A stretch of DNA of 64,000 nucleotides from Pseudoclavibacter sp. 13-3 (GCF_021168475.1 NZ_JAJOZT010000002.1:186001-250000); one strand, 5' to 3'. Counted from the first letter of the stretch, positions 1-8,772 are shown. Made by a program: numbers and translations. Notes: generated by a model from the letters alone, not told the origin.

Positions 1-2
1 GC

Positions 3-335
3 ACGCTGCAGGCGCGCACGGTCATGGTCGAGCGATCGACGTGGGCACCGTGGGTGCTGCCCCTGATCCGCGATGTGCCCGACGACATCGTCTCGACGAC
101 GGCGACGCTGCGCGACCACGGCATCCACGTCGTCTACGGGCAGCACCGGATCGAAGCGGTCGCGGCCTCGAGCGCCGACTCGAGACTGCTCGGCGTGCGC
201 AGAAGCAGCCCGCTGCTGCAGGTGCGTCGTGTCACGTTCTCGCGAGACGGTCGCGTCGTCGAGGTGGGCGAAGACCGGTACCTGCCCGACACCATCGTGT
301 TCGAGATCGCGGCCGCCGGTGCCGCAACGGCCTGA
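3..335 (+). CDS. GntR-family transcriptional regulator, C-terminal UTRA domain (5' end outside window)
   Basis: The gene is cut by the left edge; only about 110 residues are visible and the frame is open to the first codon. They match the second half of a UTRA ligand-binding domain: an ERSTW segment, then YGQHRIEAV, then a VRRVTFSRDGRVVEV strand and the EDRYLPD turn. The same elements occur in the same order in the complete GntR regulator at 1843-2616. The DNA-binding half lies outside the window. UTRA domains bind small effectors, and the aminotransferase beginning 146 bases downstream on the same strand is the likely target. The intervening DNA carries a short dyad, GGTC-GT-GACC, but no clear promoter. 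Confidence 0.8.
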   Translation, partial: TLQARTVMVERSTWAPWVLPLIRDVPDDIVSTTATLRDHGIHVVYGQHRIEAVAASSADSRLLGVRRSSPLLQVRRVTFSRDGRVVEVGEDRYLPDTIVFEIAAAGAATA

Positions 336-481
336 TGCGCACACCTGGCCCCGCTGGTGGGCCGGTCGTGACCACCGGGCGACCGCCAGGCGGCGTCTGT
401 TCACCTGCCAGACATCGGCGCTCGGTTGACTGGTCGGCGCGTGCGCTCACCTGAGCCCGCGGCCCGCCGAGAGAGAGACTC

Positions 482-1840
482 ATGACCAGCAAATCGACCA
501 TCATGGACACGAACAGCTTCAGCGCCGACGCCCTCGAGCAGCTCGACGGCGAGACCCGGCAGCTGGTCAGGCGTCGGCTGACCGTGCTCGGCGGAGCCTA
601 CCGGCTGTTCTACCAGCACCCGGTGCACCTCGTGCGCGGCGAGGGGCAGTACCTCTGGGACGCGGCCGGGGCGAAGTACCTCGACATGTACAACAACGTC
701 GCGAGCGTCGGCCATGCGAACCCTGCGGTCGCGCGGGCCGTCGCCGAGCAGATGGGGCTCGTCAACACGCACACCCGCTATGCGCACGAGCACATCGTCG
801 ACTACTCCGAGCAGATTCTGTCGACGATGCCCGACGCAATCACCCGAGCCATGTACATGTGCACGGGCTCGGAGGCCAACGATCTGGCCATTCGGGTCGC
901 GCGCGAATACACCGGCGGCACCGGCATCATCGTGTCGGCTGAGGCCTATCACGGCAACACCGATCTCACCTCTCGGCACTCGCCGGCGCTGGGCGGCGGG
1001 CAGCCGCTCGATGGCGCGTGCCGTCGGGTGAGCGTGCCGTGGGCGGATGCCATGGCGAACGGCGGCGCCCTGACCCGAGAGACTGCGGGGGAGGCCTTCG
1101 CTCGAGAGATGGAGGCGGCGATCGACAGCCTCGAGGAGGCCGGTGCGCCGTTCGCCGGGTTTCTGGCCGACTCGATCTTCTCGTCTGACGGCGTGCACCC
1201 CGGTCACGCCGGCTGGCTCGCGCCGGCCGTCGACGTCGTTCACCGACGTGGCGGCGTGTTCATCGCAGACGAGGTGCAGCCGGGCTTCGCCCGCACCGGT
1301 GAGGCATTCTGGGGCTTCGCGCGGCACGGCGTGGTGCCCGACCTGGTGACCACGGGCAAGCCGATGGGCAACGGCATTCCGGTCTCTGGGCTCTTCGGGC
1401 GCGACGAGGTGCTTGCCGCGTTCAGCGACCGGTTGCCGTATTTCAACACCTTCGGCGGCAGCCCCGTGTCGATGGCCGCTGCGCTCGCGGTGCTGCACGA
1501 GATACAGGGCCGTGATCTGCAGCAGCATGCACTGCTGGTCGGAGAGCGCCTGCGCACCGAGCTGCGCCGTGTCGCCGAGCAGCATGTCGGCATCGGCGAG
1601 GTGCGCGGCGTCGGTCTCTACACCGGCGTCGACATCGTCTCGCCGGTCGACGGCCAGACGGCGGACGGCCCCCTCGCGCTGGCCGTGCTCGAGGGGCTGC
1701 GCGAGCGGCGGCTGCTCACCTCGGTGGCCGGTGCGGCCGGCAACGTGTTGAAGCTGCGGCCGCCGCTGGTGTTCGACCTGCGCGACATCGATCAGGTCTG
1801 CACGACGCTCGACGAGACGCTGAGCGAACTGAGGGCGTGA
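482..1840 (+). CDS. Class III (PLP) aminotransferase of the AGXT2L / phospho-lyase type
   Basis: This 452-residue protein is a complete fold-type I PLP enzyme. TGSEAND near 128-134 and IADEVQPGFAR near 261-271 supply the cofactor-binding Asp263, and TGKPMGNG places the Schiff-base lysine at about 293. The GKPMGNG wording, the N-terminal segment LGGAYRLFYQHPV and the C-terminal NVLKLRPPL resemble AGXT2L enzymes (phosphoethanolamine and phosphohydroxylysine phospho-lyases) more than AGXT2 transaminases, which as I recall carry AKGIGNG. An ordinary omega-transaminase remains possible. Another in-frame Met lies 7 codons in. The gene sits between two GntR/UTRA regulators and converges on the second with a 2-base gap; a secreted phospholipase C follows. 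A paralogue lies at 28115-29491. Confidence 0.85.
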   Translation: MTSKSTIMDTNSFSADALEQLDGETRQLVRRRLTVLGGAYRLFYQHPVHLVRGEGQYLWDAAGAKYLDMYNNVASVGHANPAVARAVAEQMGLVNTHTRYAHEHIVDYSEQILSTMPDAITRAMYMCTGSEANDLAIRVAREYTGGTGIIVSAEAYHGNTDLTSRHSPALGGGQPLDGACRRVSVPWADAMANGGALTRETAGEAFAREMEAAIDSLEEAGAPFAGFLADSIFSSDGVHPGHAGWLAPAVDVVHRRGGVFIADEVQPGFARTGEAFWGFARHGVVPDLVTTGKPMGNGIPVSGLFGRDEVLAAFSDRLPYFNTFGGSPVSMAAALAVLHEIQGRDLQQHALLVGERLRTELRRVAEQHVGIGEVRGVGLYTGVDIVSPVDGQTADGPLALAVLEGLRERRLLTSVAGAAGNVLKLRPPLVFDLRDIDQVCTTLDETLSELRA

Positions 1841-1842
1841 GA

Positions 1843-2616
1843 TCACTCGCTGGTCGACAGGTGCGTCGCCGGTGACCGGCCGTCGATCGAGTTCTCGATG
1901 ACGAATGCGGCAGTCGCGGGCAGATAGCGGTCGTCGGCGTACTCGATGGCACGATTCTGCGCATCGTATGACACCCGGCGCGATCGCAGCAGGGGAGCGC
2001 CACGATCGATCTCGAGCCACTCGGCATCGAGCTGGTGCGCCGCGACGGCGTCGATGCGGTGCCGAGCGCGCACCGGGGTGATGCGCACGGTGCGCAGCGT
2101 CTGGTAGATGCTGGCGTGGTCGAGGTCGGCGGTGAGCAGGTGCAGGCCCACCCGAAGGGGAAACCAGGAGCGTTCGAGCATGGCCGGATCGCCGTCGAGA
2201 TACCGCGCTCGAATATTGGTCACGACGGGGTCGCCGACGGCGATGCCGAGTTCGCGGGCCACGGTCTCGCTCGCTGACCGACGCGCAGTGCCGACCACGC
2301 GCTGATCGGGTGTGCGCCCCAAGCCGTTCGCCCACTCGGTGAACGACATGAACGTCTCGAAAGACTGGCCCGGAATCACTCGGTGCACGCGCGGCGGCGC
2401 GCCACGGCCTCCGACGACGGCACCCTCTGCTCGAAGCCGGCTGAACGCCTGGCGAATCGTCGAGCGGGACACGCCGAACTCGGTCATGAGGACCTTCTCG
2501 GTGGGCACACGCTCGCCCTCGGCCCAAGTGCCGACCTGGATGAGCTCGCGAAGCGTCAGATAGACCTGCTCGTGCAGGGGCTCGTCTGTGCGAGATGGGT
2601 GGTCAGAACCTGTCAT
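1843..2616 (-). CDS. GntR-family transcriptional regulator with UTRA domain
   Basis: This is a complete 257-residue regulator. The N-terminal 70 residues form a GntR winged helix, with PLHEQVYLTLRELIQ, VPTEKVLMTEFGVSRSTIRQAFSRL and the GAVVGGRG wing. The rest is a UTRA effector domain containing ARYLDGDPAMLERSW, ARHRIDAVAAHQLDAEWLEI and YADDRYLPAT. HutC, PhnF and FarR belong to this superfamily. It is transcribed towards the aminotransferase and away from the phospholipase C, with 276 bases between its start and that gene. It is therefore placed to sense the substrate or product of the aminotransferase, or to autoregulate. The effector cannot be read from the sequence. Confidence 0.9.
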   Translation of the reverse strand: MTGSDHPSRTDEPLHEQVYLTLRELIQVGTWAEGERVPTEKVLMTEFGVSRSTIRQAFSRLRAEGAVVGGRGAPPRVHRVIPGQSFETFMSFTEWANGLGRTPDQRVVGTARRSASETVARELGIAVGDPVVTNIRARYLDGDPAMLERSWFPLRVGLHLLTADLDHASIYQTLRTVRITPVRARHRIDAVAAHQLDAEWLEIDRGAPLLRSRRVSYDAQNRAIEYADDRYLPATAAFVIENSIDGRSPATHLSTSE

Positions 2617-2767
2617 GCCAACAGCCTAGGCCGCCTGTCGACGCATGGAGCACGAAGCACACGCCAGACGACGCGTCGGCACGATGGCATCCCCCGACTC
2701 GACGACTGAGCCCACGCGACGAGGCCGGCAGACAGGCCTGCTGTGCGCAGTCGGACCCTCATTTCGG

Positions 2768-2827
2768 GTCTCGGCCCCCTGAACGGCGCCGAGACATAAC
2801 CGCACGTTCACCGCGACTTCATCCGCG
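2768..2827 (+). promoter_or_regulatory. PHO-box-like direct repeat and dyad upstream of phospholipase C
   Basis: Two 11-base units lie head to tail at 2806-2816 (GTTCACCGCGA) and 2817-2827 (CTTCATCCGCG). They fit the actinobacterial PhoP direct-repeat pattern G(G/T)TCAYYYR(G/C)G, the second unit missing only its first base, and the 11-base period is exact. Just upstream, GTCTCGGC (2768-2775) and GCCGAGAC (2788-2795) form a perfect 8-bp inverted repeat. The rest of the 2617-2892 gap shows nothing else I can name, apart from AAGGAG before the phospholipase start. The position fits phosphate-starvation control of a secreted phosphodiesterase, but this is inferred. Confidence 0.5.
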
Positions 2828-2892
2828 ACTTCTTGCATGGCACTCGTGCGGCAGATGCCGTGTGCTGAGCCATCCATCCCCAAGGAGTTCCC

Positions 2893-5049
2893 GTGTCTTC
2901 GACCCCTGTTCCGTTCGAGTCAGAACCGTACGATCGCCCCGAGCTGGTTCCCGAGAATCTGCTGAAGCAGGGATTCTCACGACGCCAGGTGCTGCAGACG
3001 CTGGGCCTCATGGGCGGCGCTGCAGTCATGGGGCGGCTCGGCGGTGTCGGATCGCCTCTCGCGCACGCCGCTGAGAGCTATCAGCTGCCCACCGGTTTCG
3101 CCGGAGACATGTCAGATCTCAAACATGTGGTGATTCTCATGCAGGAGAACCGCTCGTTCGATCATTACTACGGCTCACTGCCCGGTGTGCGCGGGCACGA
3201 CGACAAGCAGGCGCTGCGCTTTCAGAACGGCACCGACGTGTTCTCGCAGCCCAAGGGAGCGTCGTTCGTCAAGCCGAATCATGTGACCACCGTCGCGGGC
3301 ATGGAGACCGGCCTCGACCATTCGTATGCCGGCGGCACGAAGGCCTGGAACGAAGGCCGGTACAACGGCTGGATCGCTGCCAAGGGCGACAGCACCATGA
3401 ACTACCTCACCGGCGACGAGATGCCGTGGCAGTACTCTCTGGCCAGCGCCTACACGATCTGTGACATGCACCACTGCTCGGTCGCCGGCCCCACGACGCC
3501 GAACCGGCTGTACCTCTGGAGCGGCATGTCGAACGGCGGCACCGGCAACGGCGGTGAGTCGAACGGCGACAAGCAGTGGGAGACCTACCCCGAGCAGCTG
3601 CAGAAGGCGGGTGTGAGCTGGCGCATCTACGTCGACAACAGCGGAAACGGCTCGAGCTGGGTCGGCGACTACACCGACAACCCGATTCGCGGCTTTGCGA
3701 ACTTCACCACGAACGGCAGCAGTGCGCAGGATCTCGCGAACCGTGCCGACGCTGAGAAGAACGCACCCGGCACCGGCCTGATCTGGCGCGCGGGCGGCGA
3801 ACCCTACAAGCCGTCGGGCGCGCCCAACAACGACTCGGACGAGAACCTGAACGGTGTGCTGAAGAAGTTCATCGACGCCTGCAAACCCGACGCCGAGTTC
3901 CCGCTGCCCGAGGTCTCGTGGGTGGTGGCTCCGTACAAGTGGTGCGAACACCCCTCGGCGAACCCCGAGCACGGGGCGCACTTCACGAACAGGGTCATTC
4001 AGACGCTGCAGAGCAATCCCGAGATCTGGAAGAGCACGCTCTTCATTCTCACCTTCGACGAGAACGACGGCTACTTCGATCACGTGCTGCCGCCGCGTCC
4101 CGAGGCCGGCACGAAGGGCGAGTACTCGGACAGCACGCCGATCGGCTACGGCGCGCGCGTGCCGATGATTCTGGTGTCGCCGTGGACGCGAGGCGGCTGG
4201 GTGTGCTCCGAGGTCTTCGACCACACCTCGGTGATTCGCTTTCTCGAGAAGTGGACCGCCTCACTGGGCAAGCCGGCCAAGAGCTCGAACATCACCGACT
4301 GGCGCCGCACCATCAGCGGCGACCTGACCAGCGCGATCGACTTCGCCCACCCGATCGTCGACACCCCGTCGCTGCCAGACACCTCGGCGCTGATCTACAT
4401 CGCCGACAACGACCCGAACGCCACCTTCACGCAGAAGGTGCCAGACGAGCACAAGTGGTCGGCGGTCACCGAACTGCAGCATCGCCCGCTGTCATATCAC
4501 GCGCACGGCACGTTCACCGAAGATCGTGCTCGAGGCACGGTGCAGGCGAACCTCTCGTTCGCAGGCGGGGTCAGCGGCAAGGGTGTGAGCCTGCAGGCGT
4601 TCCCCGACAAGTACGCCGAGTTCACGAACACCCCGTACACGGTCACCGCAGCCAACCCGCGCACCCACACGGTCGATGTGTCGAAGACCGACGGCCGCTA
4701 TGCGTTCAGCGTCTACGGCCCTGACGGCTTCGTGCGTTCGCACGCGGGCACCGTCATTCCGGCCGGGCAGAACACGGGAGGCGTGCCTCGCGCAGACGTC
4801 GAGCTCGTGCCCGGCAGCGATGCCGGCGTGCGCATCACGCTGCACAACGACGGCCGTCGCCCGGTGAAGTTCACGCTCACCGCAAACGACTACGACGGTC
4901 GCACGCAGTCGGTGCGCGTCGCGTTCGACAAGAGCCAGACCATCATCTGGCCCACGAAGAACGGCTACTACGACGTCGTCATCACCGCCGACAACGGTGC
5001 CGGGTGGCAGCACCGATATGCCGGCCGCGTCGCTCAGATCACGGCGTGA
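2893..5049 (+). CDS. Tat-exported phospholipase C (phosphocholine-type, AcpA/PLC superfamily)
   Basis: The 718-residue protein starts at GTG, preceded by AAGGAG at good spacing. A twin-arginine signal (SRRQVLQTLG, about residues 36-45, then a hydrophobic stretch to an AHA cleavage region) predicts folded export by Tat. The catalytic domain begins near residue 74 with LKHVVILMQENRSFDHYYG, the metal-binding signature of bacterial phospholipase C and acid phosphatase AcpA. FDENDGYFDHVLPP, near 392, is the second conserved block. The last 200 or so residues look like the paired C-terminal beta domains of PlcN/PlcH-type enzymes. Expected reaction: hydrolysis of membrane phospholipid to diacylglycerol and a phospho-head-group outside the cell. 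Head-group preference cannot be told from sequence. The next gene, 55 bases on, encodes another predicted phosphodiesterase-fold exoprotein. Confidence 0.9.
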   Translation: MSSTPVPFESEPYDRPELVPENLLKQGFSRRQVLQTLGLMGGAAVMGRLGGVGSPLAHAAESYQLPTGFAGDMSDLKHVVILMQENRSFDHYYGSLPGVRGHDDKQALRFQNGTDVFSQPKGASFVKPNHVTTVAGMETGLDHSYAGGTKAWNEGRYNGWIAAKGDSTMNYLTGDEMPWQYSLASAYTICDMHHCSVAGPTTPNRLYLWSGMSNGGTGNGGESNGDKQWETYPEQLQKAGVSWRIYVDNSGNGSSWVGDYTDNPIRGFANFTTNGSSAQDLANRADAEKNAPGTGLIWRAGGEPYKPSGAPNNDSDENLNGVLKKFIDACKPDAEFPLPEVSWVVAPYKWCEHPSANPEHGAHFTNRVIQTLQSNPEIWKSTLFILTFDENDGYFDHVLPPRPEAGTKGEYSDSTPIGYGARVPMILVSPWTRGGWVCSEVFDHTSVIRFLEKWTASLGKPAKSSNITDWRRTISGDLTSAIDFAHPIVDTPSLPDTSALIYIADNDPNATFTQKVPDEHKWSAVTELQHRPLSYHAHGTFTEDRARGTVQANLSFAGGVSGKGVSLQAFPDKYAEFTNTPYTVTAANPRTHTVDVSKTDGRYAFSVYGPDGFVRSHAGTVIPAGQNTGGVPRADVELVPGSDAGVRITLHNDGRRPVKFTLTANDYDGRTQSVRVAFDKSQTIIWPTKNGYYDVVITADNGAGWQHRYAGRVAQITA

Positions 5050-5104
5050 CATCGCATCCGCAGACAGCCAACGAATCATGACAGCGAATCAGGAGACTCT
5101 CGAC

Positions 5105-7210
5105 ATGCAACGCTCACCCGCCCGCCATCGACGAACGCGCCGGGCCGCACGCCTGGGCGCAGTCGGCGCAGCTCTCGCCGTCCTGTTCGGCATGCTGCTG
5201 GCCCCGGCCTTCACGGCCTCGGCCGAACCCGCTCTCGACCAGGATTTCACCACGTCGTCGGCGACGCAGCCTCCTGCCGACTGGACGAAGACCGACGTGA
5301 ACACCGCCGGCATGCGCGACGGCTGGGACGGCTGGACGTTCCACACGCTCGATGAGACGATCCAGAACTGGGGCGCTGGCGGCAACTATGCCGACTTCAC
5401 CAAGGCTCAGGGGCAGGTCGCCATCGTCGAGTCAGACGGCAACAAGCCGACCAGCGGCACCTTCAGCTCAACACTGTGGAGCCCGGAGTACAGCTTCACC
5501 GACGTCGACGCGGTGCAGATCGCGTTCGACAATCAGTACCGCCAGGGGCAGAACCCGCCGGCGCATCTGCTGGTGAGCGTCGACGGCGGCGCTCCGACCG
5601 CCCTGGAGGAGTTCGCCGACACGCGTTCGAACGAGACGGTGACAAAGACCGTGAGCCTGACCGCTGGCACGCACAAGGTGAAGTTCGGCTGGGAGTACCT
5701 CAAGAGCAGCAACAACTGGTACTGGATGTTCGACAACGTGCAGGTCAAGGGCAGCACCGGGCCGCACTCCGGCACGCAGCTGCCTGACGGTTTCGTGACT
5801 GACGCCTTCTACACCCCCGAGACCCCCGCAGGCAGTGACGTGCGCCTGCGCGCTGCAGGGCTGTGGCACGGTGAGACCCCGGCGAAATTCACGAAGGTGG
5901 ATGGCCCGGACTGGCTCTCGGTCAGCGATGACGGCGTGGTCAGCGGCACCGCGCCGTCTGACGCAGCCGGCGACTACGCCGATGTCACGGTCAGCGCCCC
6001 ACTCGGCGACAGCACCAGCGAGATCACGGTGACCGTGCCGGTGATCGCCGCTGATGCTCGGCCACAGGTCGTCGCATCGACCTGGAATCTGTGGGATGCC
6101 GGCGAGAACGTCGACGACGGGCTGGCAAAAGAGCTGAAGGCAATCGCCGACAACAGCCTCGCGGTCATCGGCGTGCAGGAGGACGACGGGACCGTCGCCA
6201 CCGAACTCGCCGATGCTCTCGGCTGGTACCACTCGCAGGCGAGCGACGGGCTCGGCATCGTGTCGGCCTGGCCGCTGACTGACGAGGTCGACGCGACGGC
6301 GGATGCTCCTGCCGCAGCCGCGACCGCAGACATCGCCGGCACGAAGGTGCGTGTGTGGGTTGCCGGCCTGAGCGACGAGCAGTACGGGCCGTATCGTGCC
6401 TGCTTCGACGGGGTGCGAGACGCGGATGCTCTCGTCGCCGCCGAGAAGCAGACCACTCGTTTCGCGCAGGCGCAGGCCGTCGCCGCACGTCTCGCGGATG
6501 ACGTCAAGGCTGCGAATGAGACACCGCTCATGCTGCTCGGAGATCTGGAGTCGCCATCGGGGCAGGACTGGACCGAGGCGACTGCGGCGCAGCACTGCGG
6601 CGTCGGTGCGGTCGACTGGCCGGTGGCGGCGGCGCTGCGCGTGGTGGGAGCCAGCAGCGCACAGCTGACCGACTCGTACCGCGTCGCGCACCCAGACCCG
6701 GCGGTTGACCCCGGCGACACCTGGTCGGCATTCGTCACCGAGAACGAAGAGCACGGCGCAGCGGAGCCTCAGGATCGGGTCGACGCCGTCTGGTTCGCGG
6801 GAAGTCGCCTGACCGTCGAGGATTCGAGCACCGTCGTCGCCGGCTTTCCCAGCAATGCCGACCCCGCTTCGAACGCCTGGCCGAGCGATCATCGCGCGGT
6901 GGCGACGACGTTCTCGATCGGCGAGAAGCCGAGTACGCCGACTGACCCCACAGACCCCACAGACCCCACAGACCCCAAAGACCCCACGGATCCCACAGAC
7001 CCCAAAGACCCCACGGATCCCACTGATCCCACGGATCCCACTGACCCGGCCGACTCAGCTGATCCGGTGCACGACGAGCAGCCGCAGCAGTCGGGTGACG
7101 GCCAGCTCGCGCAGACTGGGGCGCAATCGGGCTGGGCGCTCGGCATCGGCGCCACGGCCACGCTGGTGGGCATGGTCGTGCTCGTCGCGGCGCGCCGCCG
7201 GCGCAGCTAG
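5105..7210 (+). CDS. Cell-wall-anchored protein with endonuclease/exonuclease/phosphatase-like domain
   Basis: I chose the ATG at 5105, preceded by AGGAG; it gives about 701 residues starting with a basic region and a Sec-type signal peptide ending near SAEPALD. A beta-rich jelly-roll-like region follows (to about 215), then a short cadherin/Ig-like module (GTAPSDAAGDYADVTV). The EEP-fold domain (about 320-610) shows STWNLWDAG, GVQEDDG, LLGDLES and WPSDHRAVATTF. The usual GD-x-N tetrad is GDLE here, so the catalytic Asn appears replaced. A TDP/KDP repeat stalk, LAQTG, a hydrophobic helix and RRRRS complete a sortase signal. The context suggests extracellular phosphoester breakdown alongside the phospholipase C; activity is uncertain given the altered motif. 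Confidence 0.75.
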   Translation: MQRSPARHRRTRRAARLGAVGAALAVLFGMLLAPAFTASAEPALDQDFTTSSATQPPADWTKTDVNTAGMRDGWDGWTFHTLDETIQNWGAGGNYADFTKAQGQVAIVESDGNKPTSGTFSSTLWSPEYSFTDVDAVQIAFDNQYRQGQNPPAHLLVSVDGGAPTALEEFADTRSNETVTKTVSLTAGTHKVKFGWEYLKSSNNWYWMFDNVQVKGSTGPHSGTQLPDGFVTDAFYTPETPAGSDVRLRAAGLWHGETPAKFTKVDGPDWLSVSDDGVVSGTAPSDAAGDYADVTVSAPLGDSTSEITVTVPVIAADARPQVVASTWNLWDAGENVDDGLAKELKAIADNSLAVIGVQEDDGTVATELADALGWYHSQASDGLGIVSAWPLTDEVDATADAPAAAATADIAGTKVRVWVAGLSDEQYGPYRACFDGVRDADALVAAEKQTTRFAQAQAVAARLADDVKAANETPLMLLGDLESPSGQDWTEATAAQHCGVGAVDWPVAAALRVVGASSAQLTDSYRVAHPDPAVDPGDTWSAFVTENEEHGAAEPQDRVDAVWFAGSRLTVEDSSTVVAGFPSNADPASNAWPSDHRAVATTFSIGEKPSTPTDPTDPTDPTDPKDPTDPTDPKDPTDPTDPTDPTDPADSADPVHDEQPQQSGDGQLAQTGAQSGWALGIGATATLVGMVVLVAARRRRS
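6941..7048 (+). repeat. 9-bp tandem repeat coding (T/K)DP units
   Basis: Twelve consecutive 9-base units of the type ACAGACCCC encode TDP or KDP tripeptides. The differences between units are mostly at third codon positions or the T/K codon. The array lies in the coding sequence of the wall-anchored EEP protein between its enzyme-like domain and the LAQTG signal, so it is a Pro/Asp-rich spacer that would carry the domain through the wall. Copy number is likely to vary between strains. Confidence 0.9.
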
Positions 7211-7225
7211 CCTGCGGCCACGTGG

Positions 7226-7255
7226 CTGATCGGCGCTTCTCGGGGCGCTGATCAG
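7226..7255. terminator. Bidirectional terminator hairpin
   Basis: CTGATCGGCGC (7226-7236) pairs with GCGCTGATCAG (7245-7255) across an 8-base loop with a single G-U pair. It lies between two convergent genes and overlaps the stop codon of the minus-strand oxidase. There is no T-run. Confidence 0.6.
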
Positions 7256-8643
7256 CCCATCCCGGTGATCTTCGCGGCGAGGCGTGCGATGGGCGCGGTG
7301 CGCTCGGCGTGCGCCCGTTCCTCTTGGCCGTCGGCGACGCCGAAGAGGCCATACATGCTGGTGATGCCGATCCATCTGGCAGGCTCCGGCTCCCACAGCG
7401 GCGGGCGATGCCCGAACCAGGGCAGCCTGCTGTACTGGGAGTCGACCCCGCAGATGCGGTCTGCCAGGGTGTTGGCTGCGACGAACGCGGTGGTCACACC
7501 GTGCCCGGCATACCCCCCGGCCGTGCCGATGCCGGTCTGGCGGTCGAGGTCGACGAACGCGCACCAGTCGCGTGTGACGCCGATCACGCCGCACCAGGCG
7601 TGGGCAAGAGGGATCTCTCCGGCATCGGGGAAGTACTCGGTCAGACGGCTGTGCAGCAGTTGTACGGTCTTGTCGTCGACCTCTCCCGCCTCGTCTGTGC
7701 GTGAGCCGTATCGGTAGGGTTTGCCCCTGCCGCCGATGGCGATGCGCCCGTCAGCGGTGCGCTGCGCATAGGTGAAGACATGGGCGGAGTCGCCGAAGCA
7801 CTCGTCGTTGTTCCAGCCGATGGTCGACCACTGGGCCTCGCTCAGCGGTTCGGTGATCACGATCGAGGAGTTCACCGGGGCGATGCGTCGTTTCGGCATG
7901 CCGTCGATCTGCCCGGTGTAGGCCTCGGTGCACACCAGCACGTATGGCGCCCGCACGTGCTGACCCCGTTCGGTGCGGGCCGTATGCGCGGCGACGGATG
8001 CGACACGGGTGTGCTCGTGGATGACGGCTCCGCGGCGCTCTACCAGGCGGGCGAGCCCGGTGACGAGCAGCGCCGGGTCGATGCGGGCGGTCGTCGTGTT
8101 GAACATGCCGCCGACGGTGCCGTCGACGCGAATGAGTTCGTCGGCCTCCTCCTTGGAGAGCATGGTGATGTGCTCGGGACGGTACCCCCAGTCGAGGGCA
8201 CTGCGTTGCGAGGCCTCCTGACGGGCGAGCGCTGCAGGTGTGCGGGCGACGCGCAGGTGGCCGCCCTTGATCTGATGGGCGTCGATGTGCTCGGCATCGA
8301 GAATTTCGATGATCTCGTCGACGGCGTCGATCATGGTGCGCTGGAACTCGATCACCGCCGAGCGGCCGGATGCCGCGGCCAGCTTCCCGCGGTTCGCGCT
8401 GAGCAGCGCTGAGACCCAGCCGTCGTTGCGACCGGATGCGCCGTGGCCGACGAAATCGCTCTCGAGAATGCGGATGCGCAGTGCGGGGTCGTGGCGCTGC
8501 AGCAGGTATGCGGTCCACAGGCCGGTGAACCCGGCTCCGACGATGCAGACGTCACAGTCAAGATTGGCGTCGAGGCGCCGGCGCGCCGGGTGCGTGTCGT
8601 CGAGGTCTCGGTCCATCCAGAAGGAGATGTGCCCGTTCTTCAT
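7252..8643 (-). CDS. FAD-dependent amine/amino-acid oxidoreductase (DAO superfamily, PuuB/OrdL-like)
   Basis: I chose the ATG at 8643 (MKNGHISFWMDRD), giving 463 residues; longer in-frame extensions upstream are low-complexity and lack a ribosome site. CDVCIVGAGFTGLWTAYLL near residue 28 is the dinucleotide-binding GxGxxG motif. GHGASGRNDGWVS is typical of gamma-glutamylputrescine oxidoreductase and related D-amino-acid-oxidase-like enzymes. YAGHGVTTAFVAANTLADRI near the C-terminus closes the FAD domain. It probably oxidises a secondary amine or gamma-glutamyl amine. A decayed XRE-cupin regulator of the type often found beside puuB lies divergently upstream. The gene is preceded by a well-formed promoter and a long leader with a perfect hairpin. 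Confidence 0.85.
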   Translation of the reverse strand: MKNGHISFWMDRDLDDTHPARRRLDANLDCDVCIVGAGFTGLWTAYLLQRHDPALRIRILESDFVGHGASGRNDGWVSALLSANRGKLAAASGRSAVIEFQRTMIDAVDEIIEILDAEHIDAHQIKGGHLRVARTPAALARQEASQRSALDWGYRPEHITMLSKEEADELIRVDGTVGGMFNTTTARIDPALLVTGLARLVERRGAVIHEHTRVASVAAHTARTERGQHVRAPYVLVCTEAYTGQIDGMPKRRIAPVNSSIVITEPLSEAQWSTIGWNNDECFGDSAHVFTYAQRTADGRIAIGGRGKPYRYGSRTDEAGEVDDKTVQLLHSRLTEYFPDAGEIPLAHAWCGVIGVTRDWCAFVDLDRQTGIGTAGGYAGHGVTTAFVAANTLADRICGVDSQYSRLPWFGHRPPLWEPEPARWIGITSMYGLFGVADGQEERAHAERTAPIARLAAKITGMG

Positions 8644-8730
8644 GATCGTTTCACTTTCGACTGGCGGAGCAGAGCCGGTGGCGGGCTCCATGGGAATTCC
8701 CACTGTAGATAACTGACTGGCAGATGAAAG

Positions 8731-8772
8731 CCTGCTGCCACCTGGAGGGGGGAGGAACCAGGTGGCAGCAGG
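8731..8772 (-). promoter_or_regulatory. Perfect 15-bp inverted repeat in the 5' leader of the FAD oxidase
   Basis: CCTGCTGCCACCTGG at 8731-8745 and its exact reverse complement at 8758-8772 flank a 12-base loop of mostly G and A on the plus strand. Given the predicted promoter just beyond, the hairpin would form at the very 5' end of the transcript, roughly 90-130 bases before the start codon. It could stabilise the mRNA, act as an attenuator, or be a protein-binding operator. No U-run follows in the direction of transcription. Confidence 0.7.

Noticed and set aside
401-2527. Very long open frame on the minus strand (708 codons) across the aminotransferase and its regulator
   Set aside because: It is a by-product of high GC content. 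The product is Arg/His/Gly-rich with no recognisable family, and it overlaps two well-supported genes. Several similar long antisense frames elsewhere (for example 54728-56302 and 5468-6892) were dropped for the same reason.
6941-7048. Possible CRISPR or microsatellite array
   Set aside because: The 9-base units are in frame inside a coding sequence and encode a protein stalk; there are no spacers.
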